A stretch of DNA of 64,000 nucleotides, taken from NCBI RefSeq assembly GCF_008365295.1, contig NZ_CP043505.1, positions 1,178,001 to 1,242,000 on the forward strand. The letters run 5' to 3'. The position numbers and the translations under genes were made by a program. The notes beneath the pieces were generated by a model. It searched no databases, was not told where the DNA came from, and saw nothing but the letters and a program-made list of their open reading frames with translations. Below are positions 18,073-26,679 of this stretch, one piece after another (the first letter of the stretch is position 1; each line of letters opens with the position of its first letter). This DNA is from Agromyces intestinalis. GTDB lineage: Bacteria; Actinomycetota; Actinomycetes; Actinomycetales; Microbacteriaceae.

Positions 18073-20337
18073 TCAGGCCTCTCGAACGACTTTCCAGACC
18101 GCCTGCCGGCCGTCTTTCGCGTCGACGGTTCCGGCCTGCTCGAAACGCATCGCATCGCCGATGCCGTCGCGCACGCTCTCGCTCACGAAGATGCCGGGCT
18201 CGCCGGTCACCGCCTGCACGCGGTGGGCGAGGTTCACCGCCGCGCCCCAGAGGTCGTACGCGAGGCTGGTGCGGCCGACCAGCCCGGCCGTCACGGTGCC
18301 GGTCGCCACGCCGGTGCGCATCGCGAGCTTCGCGTCGTTGCGGGCGTTGAACCGCTCGACGACGTCATGCAGCTCGACCGCGAAGTCGACAGCCCGCCGC
18401 ACGTTGTCGATACGCGGAACCATGAGCCCCGAGCTCGCGAGGTAACCCTCGCGCAGCGGCCGCACCTTCTCGACGCCGATGCGCTCGGCGGCCTCGTCGA
18501 AGCTGTGCACCAGTTCGTTCAGGCGCGACACCCCGGCCTCGCCGCCCAGTGAGTCGGCGAAGTCGTCCCATCCGATGAGTTCGGCGTACACGACCGAGAC
18601 ATCCTGGTGCTCCTCGGCGATCGCGTCCTCGCCCTTGCGGTACCGCCGCGCGACCGACGCGGGCATGAGGGTGAGCAGCAGCTTGTCGTAGTCGGCCTTC
18701 TGCTGGTCGATGAGGTCCTGCTTGACCCGCAGGCTCTTCGCCATGTCGTTGAACGCCGAGCCGAGGTCGCCGAACTCGTCTCGAGTGTTCGTCTGCACCT
18801 TCACGTCGAGGTCGCCGCCGGCAACCCTGCGCACCGCTTCGCCCAGTCGGCGGATGGGCCGGGTGAACGCCTGCGCGAGCAGCAGTGCGAGCAGGCTCAC
18901 GACGAGCATGATGCCGAGCGTCGTGAGCACCAGCGTGCGGGTGAAGACGTCGACCGGTGCGAACGCCTCGCTCGCCTCCATGCGCGCCACCATCACCCAT
19001 TCGACGTCGGCCGCGTCGAACGGCGCATACGCGACGAGACTCGTGCCGCCGATGTACTCCTGACTCGACATGACGCCGGTGCCGCCGGCGAGCGCCGCAG
19101 CGACCGCGGGCGACGACGCCGGCTGCAGCAGGACGGTGCTGCCCGCCGCGACGACCTGCTCGGCGACGCGCGGGGGCGTGCCGCGGTCGATGACCCGTTC
19201 GGCGTAGGTGTCGGGATCCTCGATGAGCGGCCGCGAGTTCGAGCGCATCAACCCGTCCGCGCCGACGAGGAAGACCTCACCGGTCTCGCCGAGCCCCTGC
19301 TGCTCCCACCCCTCGTCGCCGGTCATGACGTCGTCGATCGTCGCGATCGGCACCTGCACCGCGAGCGCCCCCGTGATGTCCCCCGCGTCGCCCACCGGTG
19401 ACACCGCCCACGCGGTGGGCACGTCGAGCGACGGCACATAGGGTTCGAAGTCGGTCGTCGCGACCGTCGTGGTGCTGCCCGACCGCAGCGCCTCGCGATA
19501 CGCGTCGGCGAGCGCGGTGCGCTCGAACGGCCCGCTCTGCAGGTCGGTGCCGAGGTCGATGCCCTTGTCGACGGTGTAGACCACCCGGCCGCGGTCGTCG
19601 ATGAGCAGCACGTCGACGTACCCGAAGTTGTCGACGAGCCGGGTGAAGTAGTCATGGAACCGCGCGTGCACCGCCGACCAGGCGCTGCCGTCGCCCGCGT
19701 CCTCGACGGCGGTGGCCGCGGATTGGTCTTCGTACGGGTCGGTCGGCACCGTGTACCGCAACTGCAGGTACTGCCCGGCCGGGCTCGACGGCACGAGGGC
19801 GCGGGCATCGAAGGTCTCGCCCGACCGTTCCTCGAGCTTCGGCACGAACGAGGTCTGATACCAGTCGAGCAGTCGCTCGGCGTCGGCCTGGGAGATGTCG
19901 GTCTGCTCGAGGTCGGCGAACGCGCGGTTGAACTCGGCCGACGCGATCTCGGCGCTCGCGTTCGCCGCGGCCACCCGGACGCCCGCCTCGAAGTCGCGCA
20001 GGGTGCGCAGCAGCTCGGCGGTGCGGAACTCGCGGATCGTCGTGAGCTCGTCGTAGGCGGCGGCGCGCAACGAATCGCGGCCGCTGATCCAGCCGATCAC
20101 GCCGACCACGAGCGCCGACAGCAGGCTCGTCACCAGCAGGATGATGAGCAGCTTCGACTGGATGCTGATTCCGCGGCGCCGGCGACGGGCGGAGGTCGCG
20201 GCGGCGGGCACGGCGCCCGTCGCCGGCGCGACACCGGACGCGGATGCGCCGCCGGCCGCCGGCACCGCACCGGTCTTCGGCGGCTCGACCGCGGGCGCGC
20301 TCGGACCCGTCGAACGCGTCGCGCGCTGCTCGTCCAT
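18073..20337 (-). CDS. Membrane-bound class III nucleotidyl cyclase with extracytoplasmic sensor and HAMP domain
   Basis: A 754-residue two-membrane-segment receptor. An Ala/Pro-rich cytoplasmic tail (1-50) precedes TM1 (about 60-85). A large extracytoplasmic, dCache-like region (85-455) contains VDVLLIDDRGRVVYT, and TM2 (about 470-490) leads to HAMP (FTRPIRRLGEAVRRVAGGDLDV) and a C-terminal cyclase homology domain. The usual metal-binding Asp residues appear replaced: VVYAELIGW has Glu for the first, and LREGYLA has Glu in the second position by my alignment. The later GVATGTVTAGLVG and AVNLAHR (catalytic Asn/Arg) are kept. Activity and product (cAMP, cGMP or other) are therefore open. It is followed directly by the cNMP-binding MscS channel. 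Confidence 0.88.
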   Translation of the reverse strand: MDEQRATRSTGPSAPAVEPPKTGAVPAAGGASASGVAPATGAVPAAATSARRRRRGISIQSKLLIILLVTSLLSALVVGVIGWISGRDSLRAAAYDELTTIREFRTAELLRTLRDFEAGVRVAAANASAEIASAEFNRAFADLEQTDISQADAERLLDWYQTSFVPKLEERSGETFDARALVPSSPAGQYLQLRYTVPTDPYEDQSAATAVEDAGDGSAWSAVHARFHDYFTRLVDNFGYVDVLLIDDRGRVVYTVDKGIDLGTDLQSGPFERTALADAYREALRSGSTTTVATTDFEPYVPSLDVPTAWAVSPVGDAGDITGALAVQVPIATIDDVMTGDEGWEQQGLGETGEVFLVGADGLMRSNSRPLIEDPDTYAERVIDRGTPPRVAEQVVAAGSTVLLQPASSPAVAAALAGGTGVMSSQEYIGGTSLVAYAPFDAADVEWVMVARMEASEAFAPVDVFTRTLVLTTLGIMLVVSLLALLLAQAFTRPIRRLGEAVRRVAGGDLDVKVQTNTRDEFGDLGSAFNDMAKSLRVKQDLIDQQKADYDKLLLTLMPASVARRYRKGEDAIAEEHQDVSVVYAELIGWDDFADSLGGEAGVSRLNELVHSFDEAAERIGVEKVRPLREGYLASSGLMVPRIDNVRRAVDFAVELHDVVERFNARNDAKLAMRTGVATGTVTAGLVGRTSLAYDLWGAAVNLAHRVQAVTGEPGIFVSESVRDGIGDAMRFEQAGTVDAKDGRQAVWKVVREA

Positions 20338-20435
20338 TGCGGGCGTCCCCCTCCGACCGCGATGCTCCTCACCCTAGCGAGGCGGGCGCGGTGGGGCCAC
20401 CGGAAGCGCGCGTCTCGCGGAGCGAGGGGGCCGCC

Positions 20436-22361
20436 TCAGTTCGCCGGCACCTCGGGCCGGTCAGCCTGCTCCCGGTACAGCGACGCGTACACGCCGCCCT
20501 CGGCGAGGAGCTCGGCGTGCGTGCCGCGCTCGACGACGCGGCCCGAGACCACGACGAAGATCACATCGGCGGATGCCACGGTCGAGAGCCGGTGCGCGAT
20601 CGCGATGGTGGTGCGCCCGCGAGCGGCGTCGTCGAGCGCCGCCTGCACGACGCGCTCGCTGATGGTGTCGAGCGCGCTCGTCGCCTCGTCGAGCAGCAGC
20701 ACGGCCGGGTCCTTCAGCAGCACGCGCGCGATCGCGATGCGCTGCTTCTCGCCCCCCGAGAGGCGGTAGCCGCGCTCGCCCACGACGGTGTCGTAGCCGT
20801 CGGGGAACGACGCGATGGTCTCGTGGATGTTCGCGGCACGCGCCGCGGCCTCCAGCTCGGCGTCGGTGGCGTCGGGCCTCGCGTAGCGCAGGTTCTCGGC
20901 GATCGTGGCATGGAAGAGGTAGGTCTCCTGGCTCACGATGCCGATGTTCGACACGAGCGAGGTCTGCCGCAGGTCGCGCACGTCGACCCCGGCGAAGCGC
21001 ACCGAACCGCCGGATGCCTCGTACAGCCGCGGCACGAGGTAGGACACGGTGGTCTTGCCCGCGCCCGACGGCCCGACGAACGCGGCGTACTGTCCGGGTT
21101 CGATCGTGAACGAGACGTCGTCGAGGGTCGGGCGCGAGTCGTCGTCGGCATCCGGGTACCGGAACGACACGTGGTCGAACTCCACCCGCCCGAGCTCGGG
21201 GCCCTGCGGGACATCCTTCGCCTTCGGGGCGTCCGTGATCGATGGCCGCAGGTCGAGGTACTCGAAGATGCGCGCGAAGAGCGCGCTCGAGGTCTGCAGG
21301 TCGAGGGCGACCCGCATGAGCCCCATGAGCGGGAAGAGCAGCCGGGCCTGCACCGTCGTGAACGCGACGATCGTGCCCGCCGTGATGTCTGCGACGCCGC
21401 CCGCGATGAGCCACCCGGCGAGCAGGTAGACGATCGCGGGCACTGCCGACATGAAGATGTTCACCATCGCGAAGAACCACTGGCCGGTCATCTGCTGGCG
21501 CACCTGCAACCCGATCTGGGTGCGGTTCTCGTCGGCGTACCGGTCGATCTCGCTCTGCTGACGCGTGAAGCTCTTGGCGAGCAGGATTCCCGACACGCTC
21601 AGGGTCTCCTGCGTGATCGCGGTCATCTCGGACAGCGACTCCTGCGTCTTGGCCGCGATGCGAGCGCGCACCTGGCCGACCCGCCGCTGCGCGATCACCA
21701 TGACGGGCAGCAGCACGAGCGCGATGAGGGTGAGCTGCCAGTTCAGCAGCAGCATCGCCACGAAGGCGCTGATCACCGTGACGGTGTTGCCGAGCACGCT
21801 CGACACGGTGTTGGTCAGCACGGATGCCACTCCGCCGACGTCGTTCTGCAACCTCGACTGGATGACGCCCGTCTTCGTGCGGGTGAAGAAGCTGAGCTCC
21901 ATGGCCTGCAGGTGGCTGAACAGGCGCACGCGCAGCGCGCCCATCACCTGGTTGCCGACGGTCGCGGTGAGCCAGGTCTGCCAGACGCCCAGCAGCGCCG
22001 AAACGATGAAGACGGCGATCATCGCGACCACGATCCAGGTCAGCGCCGAGAGGTTCGGGCCGGATGCCTCGCCGCTGGCGTCGACCGGGAACAGGCCGTC
22101 GTCGAACGCACGCTGGGTGAGCAGCGGCGGCACGACGCTGAGGGCCGCACCGACCAGCACGAGGGCGACGGTCGTGATGAGCGCGGCCTTGTGCGCGGCG
22201 AAGAGGCCCGCGATGCGGCGCAGCAGGTGCGGGATCTTCGGCGCGTCGGCGTTGATCGCGCGCTGCGTCTGCTCGTCGGCCGTGCCGATGCGCCGGCCGC
22301 CCCCGCCACCGCCCGCCGCGCGCGCGGCGCTGCCCCGCCCACCGCCGCCGTGCATGCTCAT
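20436..22361 (-). CDS. ABC exporter, membrane and ATPase domains fused
   Basis: Type IV ABC exporter half-transporter of 641 residues, expected to act as a dimer. A Gly-rich cytoplasmic N-terminus (about 1-30, MSMHGGGGRGS) precedes six membrane segments (about 60-345). The nucleotide-binding domain follows with Walker A GPSGAGKTTVS, Q-loop VSQETYLF, signature LSGGEKQRIAIARVLL, Walker B VLLLDEATSALD and H-loop IAHRLSTV. ATG 22361 is chosen; ATG 22355 is an alternative start. It stands alone between the cyclase gene and a divergent SnoaL-like gene. The substrate is unknown; lipid or drug export is typical of the family. Confidence 0.9.
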   Translation of the reverse strand: MSMHGGGGRGSAARAAGGGGGGRRIGTADEQTQRAINADAPKIPHLLRRIAGLFAAHKAALITTVALVLVGAALSVVPPLLTQRAFDDGLFPVDASGEASGPNLSALTWIVVAMIAVFIVSALLGVWQTWLTATVGNQVMGALRVRLFSHLQAMELSFFTRTKTGVIQSRLQNDVGGVASVLTNTVSSVLGNTVTVISAFVAMLLLNWQLTLIALVLLPVMVIAQRRVGQVRARIAAKTQESLSEMTAITQETLSVSGILLAKSFTRQQSEIDRYADENRTQIGLQVRQQMTGQWFFAMVNIFMSAVPAIVYLLAGWLIAGGVADITAGTIVAFTTVQARLLFPLMGLMRVALDLQTSSALFARIFEYLDLRPSITDAPKAKDVPQGPELGRVEFDHVSFRYPDADDDSRPTLDDVSFTIEPGQYAAFVGPSGAGKTTVSYLVPRLYEASGGSVRFAGVDVRDLRQTSLVSNIGIVSQETYLFHATIAENLRYARPDATDAELEAAARAANIHETIASFPDGYDTVVGERGYRLSGGEKQRIAIARVLLKDPAVLLLDEATSALDTISERVVQAALDDAARGRTTIAIAHRLSTVASADVIFVVVSGRVVERGTHAELLAEGGVYASLYREQADRPEVPAN

Positions 22362-22483
22362 GCTCTCGACCCTACGCCGCACCACGGACGCGACGGCCCG
22401 TCACGCTCGCGATCGCGCCCGGACGCAGATGTCGGTGGCCGGCGGCAGGGTGGCGCACGCAACCCCGGAAGGAAGGACGAGAG

Positions 22484-22900
22484 ATGACGACGACAGCACC
22501 CACCGACACCGAGTCCGGCGCCGAGACCGGCGCCGAGACCGTGAGCCGACGCTGGACCGAGCTGTGGAACGGGCAGTTGCCCGCGACCGAGCTCGTCACC
22601 GCCGATGCCCGGGTCGAATTCGGGCGCACCCAGCCCGTGCCCGACTGGGAGACCACCGTCGGCCCGGCCGAACTGCAGGCCGTCATCGACGGGATCCGCG
22701 CGCGGTTCCCCGATGTCGTGTACTCGCTGCCGACTTCTCCGATCCCGGCCGCGGACGGCCGACTGACCCTGCTGTGGGACGTCGGCTCCGAGGCCGGCGG
22801 ATTCCACCGCACGGGCATCGACCTGCTCGTCGTGCGCGAGGGCCGGGTCGTGAGCGGTCGCTCGGTGACGGGCGACCACGCCTTGCACCCGCTCGGCTGA
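22484..22900 (+). CDS. SnoaL/NTF2-like protein
   Basis: Small 138-residue protein with an NTF2-like cone fold pattern: an N-terminal helix with RRWTELWNGQ, GPAELQAVIDGIRARFPDVVYSLP, and strands LTLLWDVGS, TGIDLLVVREGRVVSG and GDHALHPL. Proteins of this family (ester cyclase or SnoaL-like) bind small hydrophobic ligands and some isomerise them. No substrate can be assigned. A strong ribosome site (AAGGAAGGACGAGAG) precedes ATG 22484. It is a single-gene unit ended by the terminator at 22926-22957. Confidence 0.8.
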   Translation: MTTTAPTDTESGAETGAETVSRRWTELWNGQLPATELVTADARVEFGRTQPVPDWETTVGPAELQAVIDGIRARFPDVVYSLPTSPIPAADGRLTLLWDVGSEAGGFHRTGIDLLVVREGRVVSGRSVTGDHALHPLG

Positions 22901-22925
22901 GACGCGGCGCTCGCACCGCACGAGA

Positions 22926-22957
22926 CGGATGCCGCGGGCCCCCACCCGCGGCATCCG
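22926..22957. terminator. Bidirectional terminator
   Basis: Perfect 13-bp stem CGGATGCCGCGGG with a 6-nt loop, between convergent genes that end at 22900 and 22990. Its base is the GGATGCC/GGCATCC word shared by several terminators in the window. Confidence 0.8.
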
Positions 22958-22989
22958 CCTCCCCCTGCCGTAGCGACAGTCCGGGTCCG

Positions 22990-23982
22990 CTACCCCTTCG
23001 TCGAGCCTGCGAGCAGGCCGCGCACGAAGTAGCGCTGGAGGCTGAAGAACACGATCAACGGGATGATCATCGAGATGAATGCGCCGGCCGTCAGGCGTTC
23101 CCATTCCTGACCGCGCGAGCCGACGAGCTCGGCCAATCGTTGGGTCAGTGGCGCGACGTCCTGTGTGCCGCCCGAGAAGATCAGGGCCACGAGCAGGTCG
23201 TTCCACACCCAGATGAACTGGAAGATCGCGAACGACGCGATCGCCGGCGTGGCGAGCGGCAACACGATGCGGAAGAAGATCTGCCCGTGGGTGGCGCCGT
23301 CGACGCGCGCCGCCTCGATCACGTCGTTCGGGATCTCGGAGATGAAGTTGTGCAGCAGGAAGATCGCCAGCGGCAGCGCGAACATCGAGTGCGCGAGCCA
23401 CACCGGCGCGTAGTTCTGCTCGGGGATGATCGGGATCACATCGTGCACCCACGCCTGCATGGGCCGCAGCCAGGTCGAGAAGATCTGCAGCAGCGGCACG
23501 AGCGCCATCTGCAGGGGCACGATCTGCAGCGCGAACACGAGGATGAAGATCACGTTCGCGCCCTTGAACTTGATCCAGGCGAACGCGTAGGCCGCCATCG
23601 TCGCGAGCACGAGCGGAATCAGCGTGCCGAGCAGCGAGATCGCGAGCGAGTTCACGATGTACGCGCCGAGCTGCGGCGACGACTGCGACGGCGACAGCAG
23701 GACGTCGGCGTAGTTCTCGAGCGTGAACCCGGGGTTCTCGAAGACGGTCCACCAGCCGGTGGTGCGCACCAGGTCGCCCGGTCGGAACGACGAGACGAGC
23801 AGACCGAACGTCGGGATCGTCCACAGCACCGCGATGATCAGCGAGATGATCGTGGCGGTTCGCGACGTGAGCCGCTTCTTGACCCGCGCGGTCTTGGTGG
23901 GGCCGTACTCGGCCTGCTCGGCGGCCTCGATCGAGCCGAGATCCTTGCCGATCGGAAGATCGGCCGGGGCGACGCTGCTCAT
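22990..23982 (-). CDS. Sugar ABC transporter permease (MalG/AglG-like)
   Basis: A 330-residue CUT1 permease with six predicted membrane segments after a ~50-residue cytoplasmic N-terminus. The family EAA loop appears as EIPNDVIEAARVDGATHGQIFFRIVLPLATPAIASF. A long loop with QAWVHDVIPIIPEQNYAPVW is typical of the alpha-glucoside AglG group rather than MalG itself. ATG 23982 overlaps the previous stop by 4 nt and has GGGAGAT upstream. It is the third gene of the operon binding protein-permease-permease (26416 to 22990); no dedicated ATPase is present, so a shared MsmK/MalK-type ATPase elsewhere is expected. Confidence 0.92.
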   Translation of the reverse strand: MSSVAPADLPIGKDLGSIEAAEQAEYGPTKTARVKKRLTSRTATIISLIIAVLWTIPTFGLLVSSFRPGDLVRTTGWWTVFENPGFTLENYADVLLSPSQSSPQLGAYIVNSLAISLLGTLIPLVLATMAAYAFAWIKFKGANVIFILVFALQIVPLQMALVPLLQIFSTWLRPMQAWVHDVIPIIPEQNYAPVWLAHSMFALPLAIFLLHNFISEIPNDVIEAARVDGATHGQIFFRIVLPLATPAIASFAIFQFIWVWNDLLVALIFSGGTQDVAPLTQRLAELVGSRGQEWERLTAGAFISMIIPLIVFFSLQRYFVRGLLAGSTKG

Positions 23983-24947
23983 CGGATCTCCCTCTGCTTG
24001 CGCAGGATATTGATGTTGTAGACGACGATCGGCAGCACCAGCACGAACAGGATCAGCGCCAGCGCCGACCCGCGCCCGACCTCGCTGGCGCGGAACGCCT
24101 GGGTGTACATCTCGTTGGCGATGACCGAGGTGTTGAAGTTGCCCGCGGTCATCGTTCGCACGATGTCGAAGACCTTCAGCGTCGCGATCGAGATCGTCGT
24201 GAGCACGACCACGAGCGAACCGCGGATGCCCGGGACGGTGACGTTCCAGAACCGCTGCCAGGCGTTGGTGCCGTCGAGCTGGGCGGCTTCGACCTGCTCG
24301 GTCGGCACGCCCTTGATCGCCGCGCTCAGCAGCACCATCGCGAAGCCGGTCTGGATCCAGATCATCACGATGATGAGCAGCAACGTGTTGAGCGGGTCGG
24401 TCTGCAACCACTGCACGGGTTCGCCGCCGAACGCGACCACGATCGCGTTCAGCAGGCCGATCTGCTCGCGGCCAGCCGACTTGTATTCGTACACGAACCG
24501 CCAGATGATGCCGGCGCCGACGAACGAGATCGCGATCGGCATGAACAGCACGACCTTGAAGTACTTCTCACCGCGAGACCGGTCGATGAACACGGCGTAC
24601 GCGAGCCCGATCGCCGTCGACACGGTCGGCACGATGAGCACCCAGACGATGGTGTTCAAGAGCGTGCGCAGTGCGACGGGTTGGGTGAAGGTCCACACGA
24701 AGTTGTCGAGCGTCCAGTCGCCGCCGCTGGTCTGGAACGCGAGGATGCTGGTGCGGATCGCCGGGTAGACGAGTCCGACGATGAGGAACAGCAGCGCCGG
24801 CGTGAGGAAGCCGGCCAGCTGCCAGTAGTCGCGCCCTCGCTTGGGCGCCTTGTCGATGAAGAAGATGAGGAGGCCGATGATCGCGGCGAAGATGGCGAGC
24901 CCCATCACCACCTGCAGGATCTTGCCGAGCAGGTCTTCCGTGGTCAT
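23979..24947 (-). CDS. Sugar ABC transporter permease (MalF/AglF-like)
   Basis: A 322-residue CUT1 permease. It has an unusual N-terminal membrane segment (GLAIFAAIIGLLIFFID), then LAGFLTPALLFLIVGLVYPAI and the permease core with the EAA loop GVPTEQVEAAQLDGTNAWQRFWNVTVPGIRGSLVVV. The extra N-terminal segment and WTLDNFVWTFTQP fit the AglF group. It pairs with the downstream permease (4-nt overlap). It is separated from the binding-protein gene by two strong hairpins that may lower its expression relative to the binding protein. Confidence 0.92.
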   Translation of the reverse strand: MTTEDLLGKILQVVMGLAIFAAIIGLLIFFIDKAPKRGRDYWQLAGFLTPALLFLIVGLVYPAIRTSILAFQTSGGDWTLDNFVWTFTQPVALRTLLNTIVWVLIVPTVSTAIGLAYAVFIDRSRGEKYFKVVLFMPIAISFVGAGIIWRFVYEYKSAGREQIGLLNAIVVAFGGEPVQWLQTDPLNTLLLIIVMIWIQTGFAMVLLSAAIKGVPTEQVEAAQLDGTNAWQRFWNVTVPGIRGSLVVVLTTISIATLKVFDIVRTMTAGNFNTSVIANEMYTQAFRASEVGRGSALALILFVLVLPIVVYNINILRKQREIR

Positions 24948-24984
24948 CGTGCCTCCCGGGTTCGTCGTCGAGCTCTGGGGGTGA

Positions 24985-25050
24985 CGAGGGGCGGGAAGCT
25001 CGTCCCCGCCCCTCGATCATGCCGCCCGGCCGAGGGTTCGGCCGGGCGGC
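24985..25050 (-). terminator. Two tandem hairpins between binding-protein and permease genes
   Basis: Hairpin 1 is CGAGGGGCGGG (24985-24995) with its complement at 25005-25015. Hairpin 2 is GCCGCCCGGCCGA (25021-25033) with a perfect 13-bp partner at 25038-25050 and a 4-nt loop, 7 nt after the binding-protein stop. Neither is followed by a U-run. They probably act as partial terminator or 3'-end mRNA stabiliser within the operon, a common way to make more binding protein than permease. Confidence 0.7.
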
Positions 25051-25057
25051 GCGCTGA

Positions 25058-26416
25058 TCAACTCGCGGGCCAGCTGGCCTCGATCGTGTCGATCGTGTCC
25101 TGCGTGCTCTGACCCGTGACCCACGCGACCATGCCCTTCCAGAAGGAATCGGCGCCCACAGCACCGGGCATCAGGTCGGATCCGTCGAAGCGGAACGTGG
25201 TCTCGTCGTCCTGCAGGATCTCGATCGACTGCACGAGCAGCTCGCTCGAGGCGACCTCGGGGTCGAGCCCCTTGTTCGCGCTGATGACGCCGCCGAGGCT
25301 CACTCGGTTGTTCGCCCACGTGTCGCTCGAGAGGTACGCGCGCACGGCCTCGACCTCTTCCGCGTCACGGAACGCGACCGGGAACTCGCCACCGCCGGTG
25401 ACCGACAGCGGGTCGTCGGCGTTCACCGGCGGCATGAGGAACGCGAACACGGTGCCATCGCTGGCCACGGTGTTCTCGTCGCCGCCCTCGGGGTTCCAGA
25501 AGGTCTCGTAGAACGAGGCCTGGTGGTGCAGCGAGCACTCGCCGTCGAGGATGGGCAGACCCGCGGTCTGGAACGCCTCGCTGACGATCGTCGACACGTC
25601 GCCGATGCCGCCGTTGACCATGTCGGGGTTCTTCAGGATCTCGCCCGCGGCGTCGAACGCCTCGGCGACCTGCGGGTCGTTGAACGGGATGTCGTGCGTG
25701 ACCCACTGGTCGTAGACGTCGGCGCCGTGCAGGCGCAGCATGTAGTCCTCGATCCAGTCGGTGCCGGGCCATCCGGTCGCGTCGCCCGACTCGAAGCCGG
25801 CGCACCAGGGCTTGTGCTCGCCCTCGGCCGCGATCTGCTCGCTCAGTGCGGTCAGCTCGTCGAGGGTCTTCGGGATCTCGTAGCCCTTCTCCTCGAACTC
25901 GGTCGGCGAGTACCAGATGTAGCCCTTGATGCTCGCCATCAGCGGTGCTGCGTAGAAGGTGCCGTCGACCGTGCCGTACTGCTTCCAGTCCTCGCTCCAG
26001 AACTCGTCGACGTTGTCTTCGACGGGCTGCGACGCGGGGATCAGCCAGCCGCCCGCGGCGAGCCTCTGCAGCAGGCCGGGCTGGGGCACGATGCCGATGT
26101 CGGGAGCGTTGCCGCCCTCGGCGAGCACGGCGATCTGGGCCTCGAACTCGCTCGAACCCTGGTAGTCGACCTCGATGCCGGTGCAGGTCTCGAAGTCGCT
26201 CCACGATTCGACGAGGCGGTCGGCTTCGAGGTCGAGGATGGTGCCCGAGATGGTGACGTTCTTGCCCTCGAACGTGCCGTACTGCTCGTAGGGGCCGCAG
26301 TCGACGTCGGCGGCGTCCTCGTTCGAGACGTCGCCGGTACAGGCGGTGAGCGTCAGCCCGACGGCGGCGGCCGCCACGACGGGGACCAGCCATCGGCGAT
26401 GCCGTGTGAGTCTCAT
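25058..26416 (-). CDS. Sugar-binding protein of a CUT1 importer (AglE-like)
   Basis: A 452-residue extracytoplasmic solute-binding lipoprotein. The signal peptide ends at LTLTACTG (lipobox Cys26). The mature part opens with YGTFEGKNVTISGTI, and contains WCAGFESGDATGWPGTDWIEDY and LPILDGECSLHHQASFY. These long conserved segments are characteristic of the AglE alpha-glucoside group, longer than MalE. It is the first gene of the operon; the ATG is preceded by GAGGAGA. A LacI-family regulator is encoded divergently, with operator-like palindromes between. The likely substrates are alpha-glucosides, from family resemblance only. Confidence 0.9.
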   Translation of the reverse strand: MRLTRHRRWLVPVVAAAAVGLTLTACTGDVSNEDAADVDCGPYEQYGTFEGKNVTISGTILDLEADRLVESWSDFETCTGIEVDYQGSSEFEAQIAVLAEGGNAPDIGIVPQPGLLQRLAAGGWLIPASQPVEDNVDEFWSEDWKQYGTVDGTFYAAPLMASIKGYIWYSPTEFEEKGYEIPKTLDELTALSEQIAAEGEHKPWCAGFESGDATGWPGTDWIEDYMLRLHGADVYDQWVTHDIPFNDPQVAEAFDAAGEILKNPDMVNGGIGDVSTIVSEAFQTAGLPILDGECSLHHQASFYETFWNPEGGDENTVASDGTVFAFLMPPVNADDPLSVTGGGEFPVAFRDAEEVEAVRAYLSSDTWANNRVSLGGVISANKGLDPEVASSELLVQSIEILQDDETTFRFDGSDLMPGAVGADSFWKGMVAWVTGQSTQDTIDTIEASWPAS

Positions 26417-26444
26417 GTCTTCTCCTCGTTGAGTGCGCAGGACG

Positions 26445-26462
26445 GGAACCGGAATCGGTTCC
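26445..26462. promoter_or_regulatory. Operator-like inverted repeat upstream of the AglE-like gene
   Basis: GGAACCGGAATCGGTTCC, 28 bp before the binding-protein start. Its right part, GGAATCGGTTCC, differs by one base from the GGAACCGGTTCC core of the perfect site at 26608-26621. It is likely bound by the same regulator. Confidence 0.6.
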
Positions 26463-26549
26463 AGTTGCCCACGCTAGGACAGGTCACCGCGCCGCTGCAA
26501 GGTGTCGCTGGTCACGTTTCGGACACTGCTCGGAGTTTGGGCGGAATCT

Positions 26550-26569
26550 AGGAGAGAGCGCTCTCTCCT
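26550..26569. promoter_or_regulatory. 20-bp perfect palindrome with an AGCGCT core
   Basis: AGGAGAGAGCGCTCTCTCCT reads identically on both strands. The AGCGCT core resembles CebR-type LacI operators (TGGGAGCGCTCCCA in Streptomyces). It lies midway between the divergent binding-protein and LacI genes and is unlike the two GGAACCGG-type sites that flank it. Confidence 0.65.
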
Positions 26570-26607
26570 TGGCTGTCGCAGGTCGGCGACGCTCGATGCC
26601 AAGCGGC

Positions 26608-26621
26608 TGGAACCGGTTCCA
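26608..26621. promoter_or_regulatory. Perfect palindromic operator upstream of the LacI gene
   Basis: TGGAACCGGTTCCA, 59 bp before the LacI-family start at 26680. The near-copy at 26451-26462 makes a shared operator for the divergent transcripts likely. Confidence 0.65.
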
Positions 26622-26679
26622 TCCGCGGCCTCTCCGGGGCTATGCTCACGTTCGAGCGACCCCGCAGAAGGGAGGCGCG

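Noticed and set aside
16649-20337. A Pycsar-type phage defence system
   Set aside because: A cyclase plus cNMP-binding effector is suggestive, but the cyclase has a large extracytoplasmic sensor and HAMP domain and there are no neighbouring defence genes. Signalling is the simpler reading.
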